64,000 nucleotides of DNA from Haliea sp. E1-2-M8 (GTDB lineage: Bacteria; Pseudomonadota; Gammaproteobacteria; Pseudomonadales; Halieaceae), in contig NZ_JAUTDR010000017.1 of the NCBI RefSeq assembly GCF_030649675.1, positions 35,308 to 99,307 of the forward strand, read 5' to 3'. Made by a program: the position numbers and the translations under genes. Positions 37,916 to 46,573 of the stretch are shown here, in pieces (position 1 is the first letter of the stretch; every line of letters starts with the position of its first letter). Below the pieces are notes generated by a model that searched no databases, had not been told where the DNA came from, and worked only from the letters and a program-made list of their open reading frames with translations.

Positions 37916-38785
37916 ATGAAGTTTTGGCAGTCCCTGGCCTGGTGCGAACCAGAGCAACTGGTGGCGGTAGCGAAATTCGCCGAGGAGTTGGGCTTCGAGG
38001 GTGTGCTCAATGCCGATCACGCGGTGTTTCCGGAAACGGTTCACGCACCCTATCCCTATTCCGATGACGGCAAACCGCCCATGCCATCAGATTCGCCCTA
38101 TCCCGACTGCTGGGTCAGCCTCGCCTTCATGGCAGCTGCCACCACCCGGCTGCGCCTTTCTACCTCGGTATACGTGCTGCCATTGCGCAATCCGTTTGAA
38201 GTGGCCAAGGCGGCGGGGTCGCTGGCGATCTTCAGTGACAACCGCTTCGCCCTGGGCATTGGCGCAGGCTGGATGAAGGATGAGTTCGATATCTACGGCG
38301 TGGAGTTCAGCGCCCGCGGCAAGCGCATGGACGACATGCTCGAGGTCATGCGCAAGTTGTGGCAGGGTGGCATGGTGGAACACCAGGGGCCGTACTACAC
38401 TTTCCCCCGGCTCTGCATCGAGCCGGCGCCATCGCGGCAGGTGCCAATTCTGGTGGGCGGTGCCAATGATGCTGCGCTCAAGCGGGCAGCGTTTCGAGGC
38501 GAGGGCTGGCTGGGCGCAGGCAATGCGCCGGATGAGGTGCCCGCCATCATGGAAAGACTGCGCCAATATCGTCGCGAAGCGGGCCGCGAGTCGGAACCGT
38601 TCGAGACCATCGTCGGCCTTACCACCAGCCCGGATCTGGACACCTTCAAGCGGCTGGGTGAGCAGGGTATGACCGACGGGGTCAATTTACCCTTCACGTT
38701 TGCTCTGGGGGCGCGCTCCTCACTGGATGACAAGAAGCGGTTTATGGAGAGTTTCGCCAGGCAGTTTGTCCAGCCGCTGGGTTGA
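37916..38785 (+). CDS. LLM-class flavin oxidoreductase (first copy)
   Basis: The 289-residue protein is a luciferase-like TIM barrel. Signatures are LGFEGVLNADHAVFP near the N-terminus, FMAAATTRLRLSTSVYVLPLRNP, and FALGIGAGWMKDEFDIYGV. The C-terminal region has PILVGGANDAALKRAA. The layout fits F420- or FMN-dependent oxidoreductases of this class; which cofactor is used cannot be told. AAGGAG precedes the ATG. It stands alone on the plus strand, divergent from the sulfotransferase and convergent with the second EthD gene. Confidence 0.9.
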   Translation: MKFWQSLAWCEPEQLVAVAKFAEELGFEGVLNADHAVFPETVHAPYPYSDDGKPPMPSDSPYPDCWVSLAFMAAATTRLRLSTSVYVLPLRNPFEVAKAAGSLAIFSDNRFALGIGAGWMKDEFDIYGVEFSARGKRMDDMLEVMRKLWQGGMVEHQGPYYTFPRLCIEPAPSRQVPILVGGANDAALKRAAFRGEGWLGAGNAPDEVPAIMERLRQYRREAGRESEPFETIVGLTTSPDLDTFKRLGEQGMTDGVNLPFTFALGARSSLDDKKRFMESFARQFVQPLG

Positions 38786-38826
38786 GAGGGTGGGCTGAGC
38801 GAAAAACCTGGGGACGGCGCGCCCGC

Positions 38827-39486
38827 TCAAGGTGTTTCGGGAGCGTACAGCTCGCGCAGCAATTCCGGAGTACTTTCACAGACCTCGGTCAGCACGTCTG
38901 CCCGCAGCTCCAGCGCCGCAGGCGGCGACAGCCCACTCAGCGCACCGCCATTTTCCGGCAACCACAGGCTCAGCACTGCGTCGAAGGGAAACCGGCCCTC
39001 GCCACTGGGCGCATGGGCCTGGGTGTAATCGACGCTGACGCGGGGCAGGCCGCCTTCCTCCGCCAGTTGCTTGCCCCAGCTGTTCACAGCATCCCGAAAG
39101 TTTCCGGCGTCGCCGGCATGAGTCAGCATCAGCATTTGCCGCTGTGTGCCGGCGGGGGCAATATCCCGGGCACTGCCCGAGAGCAGCATTTCCTCTGAGC
39201 CTGCGGGGCGAATCAGGCGCTGGTCCATGAACCGTTTTTCGTCCTCGTCCAGAATCTCCCGAACGCGACCGCTGTGCACGCCGGCAACATCCACCCCATC
39301 GTCGAAGAAAAATTCGGTGATGACGTCAAAGTCCACCTCGCCAGCGGAGGACACTACATGGTTGCGCACATACTTGCTGAAGGGAAAATAACGGCTTCCC
39401 AGGCGGGAGTGGCTGGTTTCGTAGTATTCGCGAAACGCTTCGCGGGTCGAGCCAGGGCGGTGGGAGAGCAGGCAGACAGATTTCAT
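38827..39486 (-). CDS. EthD-domain protein (second, longer copy)
   Basis: The 219-residue protein begins MKSVCLLSHRPGSTREAFREYYE, matching the first EthD protein, and has VDFDVITEFFFDDG. The C-terminal half (from about residue 110) seems to be a second, more diverged ferredoxin-like unit, giving about twice the length of the first copy. It follows the acyl-CoA ligase gene by 19 bases in the same direction. Confidence 0.78.
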   Translation of the reverse strand: MKSVCLLSHRPGSTREAFREYYETSHSRLGSRYFPFSKYVRNHVVSSAGEVDFDVITEFFFDDGVDVAGVHSGRVREILDEDEKRFMDQRLIRPAGSEEMLLSGSARDIAPAGTQRQMLMLTHAGDAGNFRDAVNSWGKQLAEEGGLPRVSVDYTQAHAPSGEGRFPFDAVLSLWLPENGGALSGLSPPAALELRADVLTEVCESTPELLRELYAPETP

Positions 39487-39505
39487 GGCAGTTCCTTCGA
39501 GTTGG

Positions 39506-41122
39506 TCAACGGGCGTTTTTATCAGTATGCGCCTGAGAGCCTGTCGTCATAAAAGTAGCGGCGAAGGTATCGCGCAGGTTGCGCTTGAGGATTTTACCGG
39601 ACGGGTTGCGCGGCAGATTGTCCACCGTCAGCACTGCCTTGGGCACCTTGAAGCCGCCCAGTTGCGCGGCGCAGTGTTGGATTACGGTGTCTGGATCCAC
39701 CTGGCAGCCGTCCCTGGCGACCACCACCGCAGTCACCGCCTCTACCCAGTGCGGGTGGAGCAGGCCGATCACTGCAACCTCCGACACTTCCGGGAGCTGG
39801 TAGATCACTTCTTCTACCTCGCGGCTGGAAACGTTCTCGCCACCGGTCTTGATCATGTCCTTTTTGCGATCGACGATGGTCAGGTAGCCTTCGCTGTCCA
39901 TGACTCCAAGATCGCCGCTGTGGAACCAGCCGCCCTCGAATGCCGCCGCGGTGCGCTCCGGATCGCGGAAGTACTCGGTGAGCAGCTGCGGCGAGCGGTG
40001 CACCACTTCACCGATCCCGCCCACGGCTACGTCGCGGCCCGCGTCGTTGACCACCCGGGTCTCCGTGTACAGCGCCGGGCGGCCCGCGGATCCGGCCTTG
40101 CGCAGCTGGTCGGCCGGTTTGAGGATGGTGGCCATGGGCGCCATCTCGGTCTGCCCGTACAGGTTCCACAGGCGAATGTCGGGCAGGCGGGCATGGATCT
40201 CCTTCATGATTTCCACTGGCATGATTGAGGCGCCGTAATAGCCCTTGCGCAGATTGCTGAGGTCGGACTGGTCGAAATGCTCACTGCGCAGCAGCGAGAT
40301 CCAGACTGTGGGCGGGGCGAAGAATGAGCTCACCTGTTCTTCGGCCAGCAGGCGCAGCAGCTTGGCCGGCGTGTTGTCATCGGTGATGATGTTGCGCCCG
40401 CCGGCCTTGATCGCAGGCCCGAGGAAACAGTCGAGCTGGGCGCAGTGGAACAACGGCAGGGCGTGCAGGGTGGTGTCTTCCTCAGCGATCTCGGCATCGA
40501 TCAGGCAGGCGCTGTATTGCCACAGGATTGCTGAATGGCTCAATACAGCGCCCTTGGGCGCAGATTCAGTGCCGCTGGTGTATATGATCTGCGCCGGAGC
40601 ATTGGCGTCAATGCCGGGATTGTCGGTGTAGTGGCCGCCGCTGCATAGTTCGCCGAAGGGGATCATGCCTGCGGGTGTGTCGTTGGCACTGTCGCCAGCC
40701 AACCAAACCAATTGCTCAATCTCCGGGCATTCCGCTGCCGCGGCCAGCGCCTTGTCACCCTCGGTTGCGCCGACGAACAACAGGCGGGCCCCGGAGTGCC
40801 CGAGAATGTAGGCAGTCTCCCGCGCGTTGAGCATGAAGTTGACCGGCACCAGGATGGCGCCAATAGCGGCTACGGCGTAACGCACTGCGGCGAAGGCGAT
40901 GGAGTTGCGGGAGAGAATGGCCACCCGGTCACCCGGTTGTATCCCCATGTCAGCAAGGCCGCCGGCAACGCTCAGGCACAGGTCCCGGAATTCGCGGTAA
41001 CTCAGGTCGCGCTCACCCTGGCGCAGGGCGAGCTTGTCCGGGTGGCGACGGGCACTGCGATGGAGTGTGTCAAAAAGCGTCTGGCGCGCTAGCGTCTGCG
41101 TGTTCATTGCTGGTGTTTCCAT
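39506..41122 (-). CDS. AMP-binding acyl-CoA synthetase
   Basis: The 538-residue ANL-family enzyme has the P-loop IIYTSGTESAPKGAVLSH near residue 181, LYGQTEMAP near 330, the hinge DRKKDMIKTGGENVSSREVE near 425 and the catalytic Lys in NPSGKILKR near 515. It activates a carboxylic acid with ATP and CoA. Fatty-acid, aromatic or cyclic side-chain acids are all possible. METP at 41122 is used; ATG 41107 is an equally possible start. Confidence 0.94.
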   Translation of the reverse strand: METPAMNTQTLARQTLFDTLHRSARRHPDKLALRQGERDLSYREFRDLCLSVAGGLADMGIQPGDRVAILSRNSIAFAAVRYAVAAIGAILVPVNFMLNARETAYILGHSGARLLFVGATEGDKALAAAAECPEIEQLVWLAGDSANDTPAGMIPFGELCSGGHYTDNPGIDANAPAQIIYTSGTESAPKGAVLSHSAILWQYSACLIDAEIAEEDTTLHALPLFHCAQLDCFLGPAIKAGGRNIITDDNTPAKLLRLLAEEQVSSFFAPPTVWISLLRSEHFDQSDLSNLRKGYYGASIMPVEIMKEIHARLPDIRLWNLYGQTEMAPMATILKPADQLRKAGSAGRPALYTETRVVNDAGRDVAVGGIGEVVHRSPQLLTEYFRDPERTAAAFEGGWFHSGDLGVMDSEGYLTIVDRKKDMIKTGGENVSSREVEEVIYQLPEVSEVAVIGLLHPHWVEAVTAVVVARDGCQVDPDTVIQHCAAQLGGFKVPKAVLTVDNLPRNPSGKILKRNLRDTFAATFMTTGSQAHTDKNAR

Positions 41123-41216
41123 GGGAGCTTCCGAAACCGGCGTAACCGCTTGAGGCCAAGGTTACTGCATCCGCCGCAGCGCCGGAAGGCCAAAAGGGAT
41201 AGGGGGATCAATGGCG

Positions 41217-41978
41217 TCAAAGCACCATATAACCGCCGTCGCTGACCAGCGTGTGTCCCGTGGTATAGCTCGACAGGTCGCTCGCCAGATACAGCACCGG
41301 GCCGATAATCTCATCGGTCTCTGCCACCCGCTTCTGCAGGCAGGCGTTGATCGCGCCGTCCATATAGCCCGGTATGTTGGCGGCACTGTCAAACAGGTCG
41401 GAGTGATAGCTTCCCGGCGCCAGGCTGTTGACGCGAATGCCCTTGCCAGCCCACTCGGCTGCCATTACCTTGGTCAGGGCATCCAGTGCCGCCTTGGTCG
41501 CGGCGTAGAATCCCACCAGCGCCGAGGGCTTGAGTGCACCGACGGAAACAACGTTGATGACCGAGCCGCCGCCGTGCTCTGCCATTCGCGGCGCCATGCG
41601 GGAAGCCAGGTACCAGGGTCCCTTGGTGTTGACGTCAAAGAGCTTCTGGAACAGGTCCACCTGCAATTCGGACAGTTCACCCATCACCGGATTCATGCCG
41701 GCATTGTTGATCAGTATATCGACATGCCCGAAGGTGTCGTAGGCACGGGTTATCACGGTATCCAGATCCTCGGTGCGCCCCATATGGGCCGCCAGCGCCA
41801 GTGCCTTGCGACCTTTGCCGCGTATTTCCTGAGCCACTGCCTCGCAGTTCTCCAGGCGACGGCTGACGACAATGACATCGGCGCCGGCGTTCGCCAGTCC
41901 CAGGCTCATGGCCTTGCCCAGCCCGCGGCTGCCGCCGGTAACCAGCGCCACTTTTCCCGTCAGATCAATGGTGTGCAT
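41217..41978 (-). CDS. Short-chain dehydrogenase/reductase (SDR 4)
   Basis: The 253-residue classical SDR has TGGSRGLGKAMS, NNAGMNPV, Ser in NVVSVGA, and active-site YAATKAALD, ending TGHTLVSDGGYMVL. It lies between the LLM 2 and acyl-CoA ligase genes on the same strand, with small gaps, and is likely cotranscribed with them. Confidence 0.92.
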   Translation of the reverse strand: MHTIDLTGKVALVTGGSRGLGKAMSLGLANAGADVIVVSRRLENCEAVAQEIRGKGRKALALAAHMGRTEDLDTVITRAYDTFGHVDILINNAGMNPVMGELSELQVDLFQKLFDVNTKGPWYLASRMAPRMAEHGGGSVINVVSVGALKPSALVGFYAATKAALDALTKVMAAEWAGKGIRVNSLAPGSYHSDLFDSAANIPGYMDGAINACLQKRVAETDEIIGPVLYLASDLSSYTTGHTLVSDGGYMVL

Positions 41979-41993
41979 GAGTGGTCATCCTTT

Positions 41994-42983
41994 TTATAGT
42001 GGGTTGATCGCCACCTTCGGCGCCACCTTGTCGAAAAAGTTGCGCAGGGTACGCCAGCTGGTTTCCGCGTCCAGTCCACCCACCAGCGGGTGCAGGACAT
42101 AGGCGTCGTTCGGCGCCAGCGAGGGCGCCTTCTCCAGCACGGTTTCCGGTCGCACCACCTGGTAGGTGCCCAGGGCCTTGAGCGCATCCGCATCCATGGC
42201 GCTGCTGAACATCATGTCCAGGTCGGAGCTGCTCTGCCAGCGGGCGTAGCAGTTGGTCTCGTAAAGGGCGCAGGGCGCCAGCCGCTCCCAGTCCTGTTCC
42301 GGCGTTTCGGACACGTAGAGAAAGGAAAAGGCCATCTCCGCCTGGAAGCGCGGTGCCTTGCCCAGTTTTTTGCACTCGGCTACGTAGATCTCATTGAGGT
42401 GTGGCATGCCGGCGATAAAGCCGTCGCCCTCCCGGGCAGCGCGCCGTGCCGCCGGTGCCGCGCTGCCGCCCATGAGAATCGGCGGGTGCGGGGTCTGCAG
42501 TGGTCCTGGGGTAATGTGGGCGTTACGTCCACGGAAGCGGAAGGGCTCTCCGCTCCAGGCCCGCTTCAGGGTCTGGACCCCCTCGTCCATCAGGGCGCCG
42601 CGCTGCTTCGGGTCCACCCCGAACATCTCCATCTCGGAACCGACGTAACCCCCCAGCAGCAGGACTTCCGCACGACCGCGGCTGAGATGGTCCAGCACCG
42701 CCACATCTTCCGCCACCCGCAGGGGATCGCTGAAAGGCACCAGCACGTTCACCTGCAGGCGCACATTGCGGGTAATGCGCGCCGCGGCGGCGGCGAGCAC
42801 ACTGGGGCTGGGCAGATAACCGTCCTCGCTGCCGTGGTGCTCGCAGAAGTTGATGGTCACCGGATAGCCCTGGGCATCGATCCAGGCGATCTGTTCCAGG
42901 GCCAGGTCGTACATGTCCGCCATGGAAAGTTGTGTGGTTTCCGCAGGGGCGCGGCATTCGTATTTAACGCAGACAAAAGCCAT
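41994..42983 (-). CDS. LLM-class flavin oxidoreductase (second copy)
   Basis: The 329-residue luciferase-like protein has TINFCEHHGSEDGY, VLAAAAARITRNVRLQVNVL, LDHLSRGRAEVLLLGGYV, and a C-terminal LMGGSAAPAARRAAREGDGF. It is unlike the first LLM protein outside the fold. ATG 42983 was chosen because GGAG lies seven bases upstream, inside a short MEKA extension that also offers an ATG at 42995. Confidence 0.9.
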   Translation of the reverse strand: MAFVCVKYECRAPAETTQLSMADMYDLALEQIAWIDAQGYPVTINFCEHHGSEDGYLPSPSVLAAAAARITRNVRLQVNVLVPFSDPLRVAEDVAVLDHLSRGRAEVLLLGGYVGSEMEMFGVDPKQRGALMDEGVQTLKRAWSGEPFRFRGRNAHITPGPLQTPHPPILMGGSAAPAARRAAREGDGFIAGMPHLNEIYVAECKKLGKAPRFQAEMAFSFLYVSETPEQDWERLAPCALYETNCYARWQSSSDLDMMFSSAMDADALKALGTYQVVRPETVLEKAPSLAPNDAYVLHPLVGGLDAETSWRTLRNFFDKVAPKVAINPL

Positions 42984-43042
42984 TGCTTTCTCCATCAGGG
43001 GGCGGCCTGCGCAGCCGGCCCGGATTGCATTGTTGCCCCGGC

Positions 43043-43054
43043 GCCCTATAGGGC
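43043..43054. repeat. 12-bp palindrome GCCCTATAGGGC
   Basis: A perfect palindrome lies between the sulfotransferase stop and the LLM 2 start. Flanking GCCCCGG and CCCCGGG extend the symmetry imperfectly. Similar ATAGGGC cores occur near 3989-4035, so it may be a REP-like element. Confidence 0.4.
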
Positions 43055-43077
43055 TGCCCCGGGCGTTCAGTTTCGAC

Positions 43078-44325
43078 CTACACTTCGTCTGGAACCTTGA
43101 AATAGTGCTGATAACGCTGGAACAGCTGGCGCTTGCGCGCGTTCTCTTCCTGCTCCCCAATGCTGTACTGGTGTCGGCCAAACTTGCCCTGGGGCTTCTG
43201 TTGCAGATAGCCCTGCATCGCCTGCAGGGCGGCGGGTTCCAGGTTCAGGCCCATCTCCCGGTACAGCGCCTGCAGCGCGTCCAGCGGCTGATCCACAAGC
43301 TGCGCATAGAGGAAATTGTGCAGCTGTTGTTCCGGCACCGCGCCCGCGCGCAGCAGGTCGACGACCCCGTTCAGCCGTGCGGCACCTGCTTCCGGTGTCA
43401 TCAGATTCTCGAAAGCGCCGGCGTCGAAGGGCTGGCTGCTGCGCATCCAGTACAGGGTGCCCAGCAGGTTGGTGACCGAAGCCTGGGCGACGACAGGATC
43501 GCGGTGGGTGATCACCACCCGCGCGTCGGGGAAGGTGCGGAACAGCACCCGCAGATTGCCGAGATGGGAGGGCGCCTTCAGCAACCAGTGCCGGCGCGGG
43601 TTGCGCCACTGCAGCAATTTCAGCATGCGCTTGTAGTAAGCGTAGGCGTAGTCCAGGTCCTGCTGGTAGTACCAGGCGTTGTAGCTCGGAATCTGGTACT
43701 GGCCCGGCAGGTTCTCGGTCAAGAAGGTGCAACTCATCGCGACGATACATTCATTGGGGATATTGGCCCCCATCTCGTGCATGGCTGCATAGGTGGGCAC
43801 CACCCGGCTCCACTGGGTGACCAGGTGCTGGCAGCGTTCGATCCGGGGGTCGCTGTGGTAGCTTGCGGTGTCCGGTGGCGGGTAGGGAAACATCATTTCC
43901 CAGTTGCGCGGCGAACCAAACTGGCTGTCCTGTGCCAACAATTCAAACAGGATGGAGGTGCCGGCGCGGGGCAGGCCGGTGACGAAAACCGGGTGCTCGA
44001 TCTCCTCCTCGTCGATTGCGGGGTGTTCTGCGTAAGCGGCTTCGATGCCCAGCCGCGCCTCCAGCCAGCGCAGGATGTCCGAGCGGGTCATCAACCGGCC
44101 CAGCAGATGCAGGTCGGCTTCCTCCTCCAGGGCCTTGAGGAAGACGTGGAAACCCTCCAGCCACTCGTCGCTGCCAAAGTCGTCGAAGCCCGTATTGCGC
44201 CGCGCGGTGGCCATCAGCTCCTCGGCCTGCAGGGGTACAAGGCTGCGGATATCCATGTGCCGGCCCTCGTCGATCACCTGCTGTACCCAGTCGGGGCGCG
44301 GTGGGGGTGTCCAGCTGCTCTTCAT
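43078..44325 (-). CDS. Sulfotransferase-family protein (second copy)
   Basis: The 415-residue protein has the PAPS loop PVFVTGLPRAGTSILFELLA near residue 112 and VVITHRDPVVAQASVTNLL near residue 272, as in the first copy. The two are moderately similar over their length rather than recent duplicates. Its ATG overlaps the stop of SDR 5 (ATGA), so a dehydrogenase and a sulfotransferase are translated as a coupled pair. Confidence 0.88.
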   Translation of the reverse strand: MKSSWTPPPRPDWVQQVIDEGRHMDIRSLVPLQAEELMATARRNTGFDDFGSDEWLEGFHVFLKALEEEADLHLLGRLMTRSDILRWLEARLGIEAAYAEHPAIDEEEIEHPVFVTGLPRAGTSILFELLAQDSQFGSPRNWEMMFPYPPPDTASYHSDPRIERCQHLVTQWSRVVPTYAAMHEMGANIPNECIVAMSCTFLTENLPGQYQIPSYNAWYYQQDLDYAYAYYKRMLKLLQWRNPRRHWLLKAPSHLGNLRVLFRTFPDARVVITHRDPVVAQASVTNLLGTLYWMRSSQPFDAGAFENLMTPEAGAARLNGVVDLLRAGAVPEQQLHNFLYAQLVDQPLDALQALYREMGLNLEPAALQAMQGYLQQKPQGKFGRHQYSIGEQEENARKRQLFQRYQHYFKVPDEV

Positions 44326-45155
44326 GGCATGTAGGCGCCGCCGCTGACGGAAATCAGCTGGCCGGTGATGTAGCCGGAGCGCTCCGAGGCCAGGAACAGG
44401 GCCAGCCAGGCAATGTCTTCCGGCCGCCCCAGGCGCGGGATGGGCAGGCCGCTCATGTTGTAAAGGGTACCTTCCTGCAGGGCCTTTTCCATATCCGCCG
44501 GCTTGCCCATGGTATCGAAGCCGAAGCGGTTCCAGAAACTGCCTGCGCCGACGTCATCGGCTTCATGGGGCACGATCCAGCCGGGGCAGATGTTGTTCAC
44601 CCGCACGCCCTTGCCCGCCCACTCCCAGGCCAGGCCCTTGCTGAAACTGTTGACGAAGCCCTTCACGCCGCCGTAGTGAACAACGTTGGCTGCCGCTTCG
44701 CCGAGCAGGGAGGAGTTGGAGGAGATGTTGATGACGCTGCCGGTCTTGCGTGAAAGCATGTCCTCCGCCACCGCCTGGCAGCAGTTGACCACGCCGTCCA
44801 CATTGAGCGCGATTTCCCAGCGCCGGGCGTCCTCGTCCAGCTTATCGAAGTCGGAGGGGTGGGCAACGCCGCCTGCGTTGTTGACCAGCACGTCCACCGG
44901 ACCGAATGCGGCGTTGGCGCGCGCTACCATGGCGTTGACACTGGCGCGGTCGGTAACGTCGGTCTTCACCGCCAGCACCCGTCCCGGCAGCCCCTGCTCC
45001 GCCGCTTCCGCCGCCAGCTTCTCACCGGTGGCGGCGTCCCGCGAGGCGCTGACCACGTTGAGCCCCTCGCGGGCGAACTCGAGCACCAGGCCGTGGCCGA
45101 TGCCGCCGCTGCCGCCGGTGATGACGGCGGTCTTGCCTTGCAGTTGCAGATCCAT
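44322..45155 (-). CDS. Short-chain dehydrogenase/reductase (SDR 5)
   Basis: The 277-residue SDR has TGGSGGIGHGLV, NNAGGVAHP, Ser in NISSNSS and VHYGGVKGF at the active site, where the usual YxxxK reads YGGVK. A C-terminal insertion (residues about 190-230) precedes GYITGQLISVSGGAYMP. It is coupled to the downstream sulfotransferase by ATGA and follows the DUF1214 gene by 30 bases. Confidence 0.9.
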   Translation of the reverse strand: MDLQLQGKTAVITGGSGGIGHGLVLEFAREGLNVVSASRDAATGEKLAAEAAEQGLPGRVLAVKTDVTDRASVNAMVARANAAFGPVDVLVNNAGGVAHPSDFDKLDEDARRWEIALNVDGVVNCCQAVAEDMLSRKTGSVINISSNSSLLGEAAANVVHYGGVKGFVNSFSKGLAWEWAGKGVRVNNICPGWIVPHEADDVGAGSFWNRFGFDTMGKPADMEKALQEGTLYNMSGLPIPRLGRPEDIAWLALFLASERSGYITGQLISVSGGAYMP

Positions 45156-45185
45156 GGGCAGCTCCTCGGGTATTTGGTAAAAATG

Positions 45186-46382
45186 TCAGACGCCGAAGCG
45201 CTGGATGGTGCCGCTGCGGCGCGCGGCAATCTGCGCGGCGCGCTCACGTGCGTCCACCCGCTTCACGTTTTCCGGAAGATGGCGGTCCAGCTCACTGAGC
45301 TTGATCTGGGTGGCCTGCGGAATTGGATAGTGGTCGGCCTGCATCCAGCGCACAGTGACATAGCCTTCCTGAAAACCGGCAGGGTCCAGCCAGTTGGCGT
45401 GGCCGGTGTCCGCGTGGGCGATGACGAGGATCAGCTCGCCGTCATCCTCCAGTCGGGCATAGTGACAGTTGGTGTTGCAGAGCACGCTGCGATAGTCCAT
45501 GGAGCACCACCAGTAGTTGCCAAATTCCACAGCCCAGTAATGCGCCTGCGGCGGCTTTACCCGCACGATAATCACCTCGTCCGTGGGTAGCTGCCAGTAG
45601 GCTATCAGCGGTTCACCGCCGGGCGTGGCGTCGATGGCGTTGTCATCCAGCTGGCGGTACGAGAGGAACGTGTTCGGCTGCACTTTCCAGCGCTCGATCA
45701 TGTCCGCCCAGTAGCTCAGGGAATCTCCTACCCAACGGGATACCGCGTCCAGGCCTCTGCCCAGGCGCTCGGGATCCATCACCTTTGCCGGTGCCGGGGT
45801 GTCACTCAAGCGGTCGATGCGTGCGTGCATGGGCTTTTCGTGTTCCCAGTCGGCAAAGAACTGGCGAAAGGTGACCCTAAACGTGTCCGGCGAGGTTTGC
45901 AGCCAGTTGCCCGGATGCGGGTGCGGGCTGCAGATAAGCTCGAAGCTGCCGTCCGGCTCTACCTGTAAATCCTGACCGAACAGGGCGTGGGCGACGCCGC
46001 CACCCCAGGGTGTGTTGCCGGTTTCCACGGCGGTGACCGCGAAGTAGCGAGCGTTACCGCGATAGCCGCTGATACGATAGGTGTCGGTGCCGTTGATGGG
46101 GGCGCCAAGGTAGACGGCGTCGGGGTTATCGCCCCCCTGTTTGCGCAGCGGGTCGAAGTAGTGCAGCAGTTCCGGGTGCAGGGGGTCGTCGTTCTCCAGG
46201 AAGAACTGCATGCCCAGGCCAATGTTCTGGGCCAGGCAGCGGAAGCCGGCGCTGCGGCTGAGGTCGCCCCCGGGTACGCCGTCGCGGAAGGGAATGCGGC
46301 CGGCGGCCTTGAGCTGATCGCAGAACTGGTCCCAGGCCTCAAGCAGTTGCTGGTCCCTGGACCCATGGTCCCGGTTGTTCAT
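45186..46382 (-). CDS. DUF1214-domain protein
   Basis: The 398-residue protein carries a C-terminal DUF1214 domain: PTDEVIIVRVKPPQAHYWAV, FGNYWWCSMDYR, then LILVIAHADTGHANWLDP and VTVRWMQ. The N-terminal half (RCLAQNIGLGMQFFLEN, then NTPWGGGVAH) is typical of the cytoplasmic DUF1214 proteins found in hydrophobic-substrate catabolic loci. Function is unknown. ATG 46382 has AGGAGTGAG upstream, better than the ATG at 46397. No signal peptide is seen. Confidence 0.85.
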   Translation of the reverse strand: MNNRDHGSRDQQLLEAWDQFCDQLKAAGRIPFRDGVPGGDLSRSAGFRCLAQNIGLGMQFFLENDDPLHPELLHYFDPLRKQGGDNPDAVYLGAPINGTDTYRISGYRGNARYFAVTAVETGNTPWGGGVAHALFGQDLQVEPDGSFELICSPHPHPGNWLQTSPDTFRVTFRQFFADWEHEKPMHARIDRLSDTPAPAKVMDPERLGRGLDAVSRWVGDSLSYWADMIERWKVQPNTFLSYRQLDDNAIDATPGGEPLIAYWQLPTDEVIIVRVKPPQAHYWAVEFGNYWWCSMDYRSVLCNTNCHYARLEDDGELILVIAHADTGHANWLDPAGFQEGYVTVRWMQADHYPIPQATQIKLSELDRHLPENVKRVDARERAAQIAARRSGTIQRFGV

Positions 46383-46573
46383 CCGCTCACTCCTCATTTT
46401 TATCGGGTTGACCATCGTGGGCCGTGAGATCGCCGCTGACAAGCAGGCCACCGCGAAATGCCCCGGCATTGGTCTACATCTTTAGTCCAGATCACCACTT
46501 GCCCGCTCCGGCCCTGTTGTAAAGCGACCCGCTGGATTACGGTTCCCCCTCAAAGCCTTCCCGGGGATATGCT

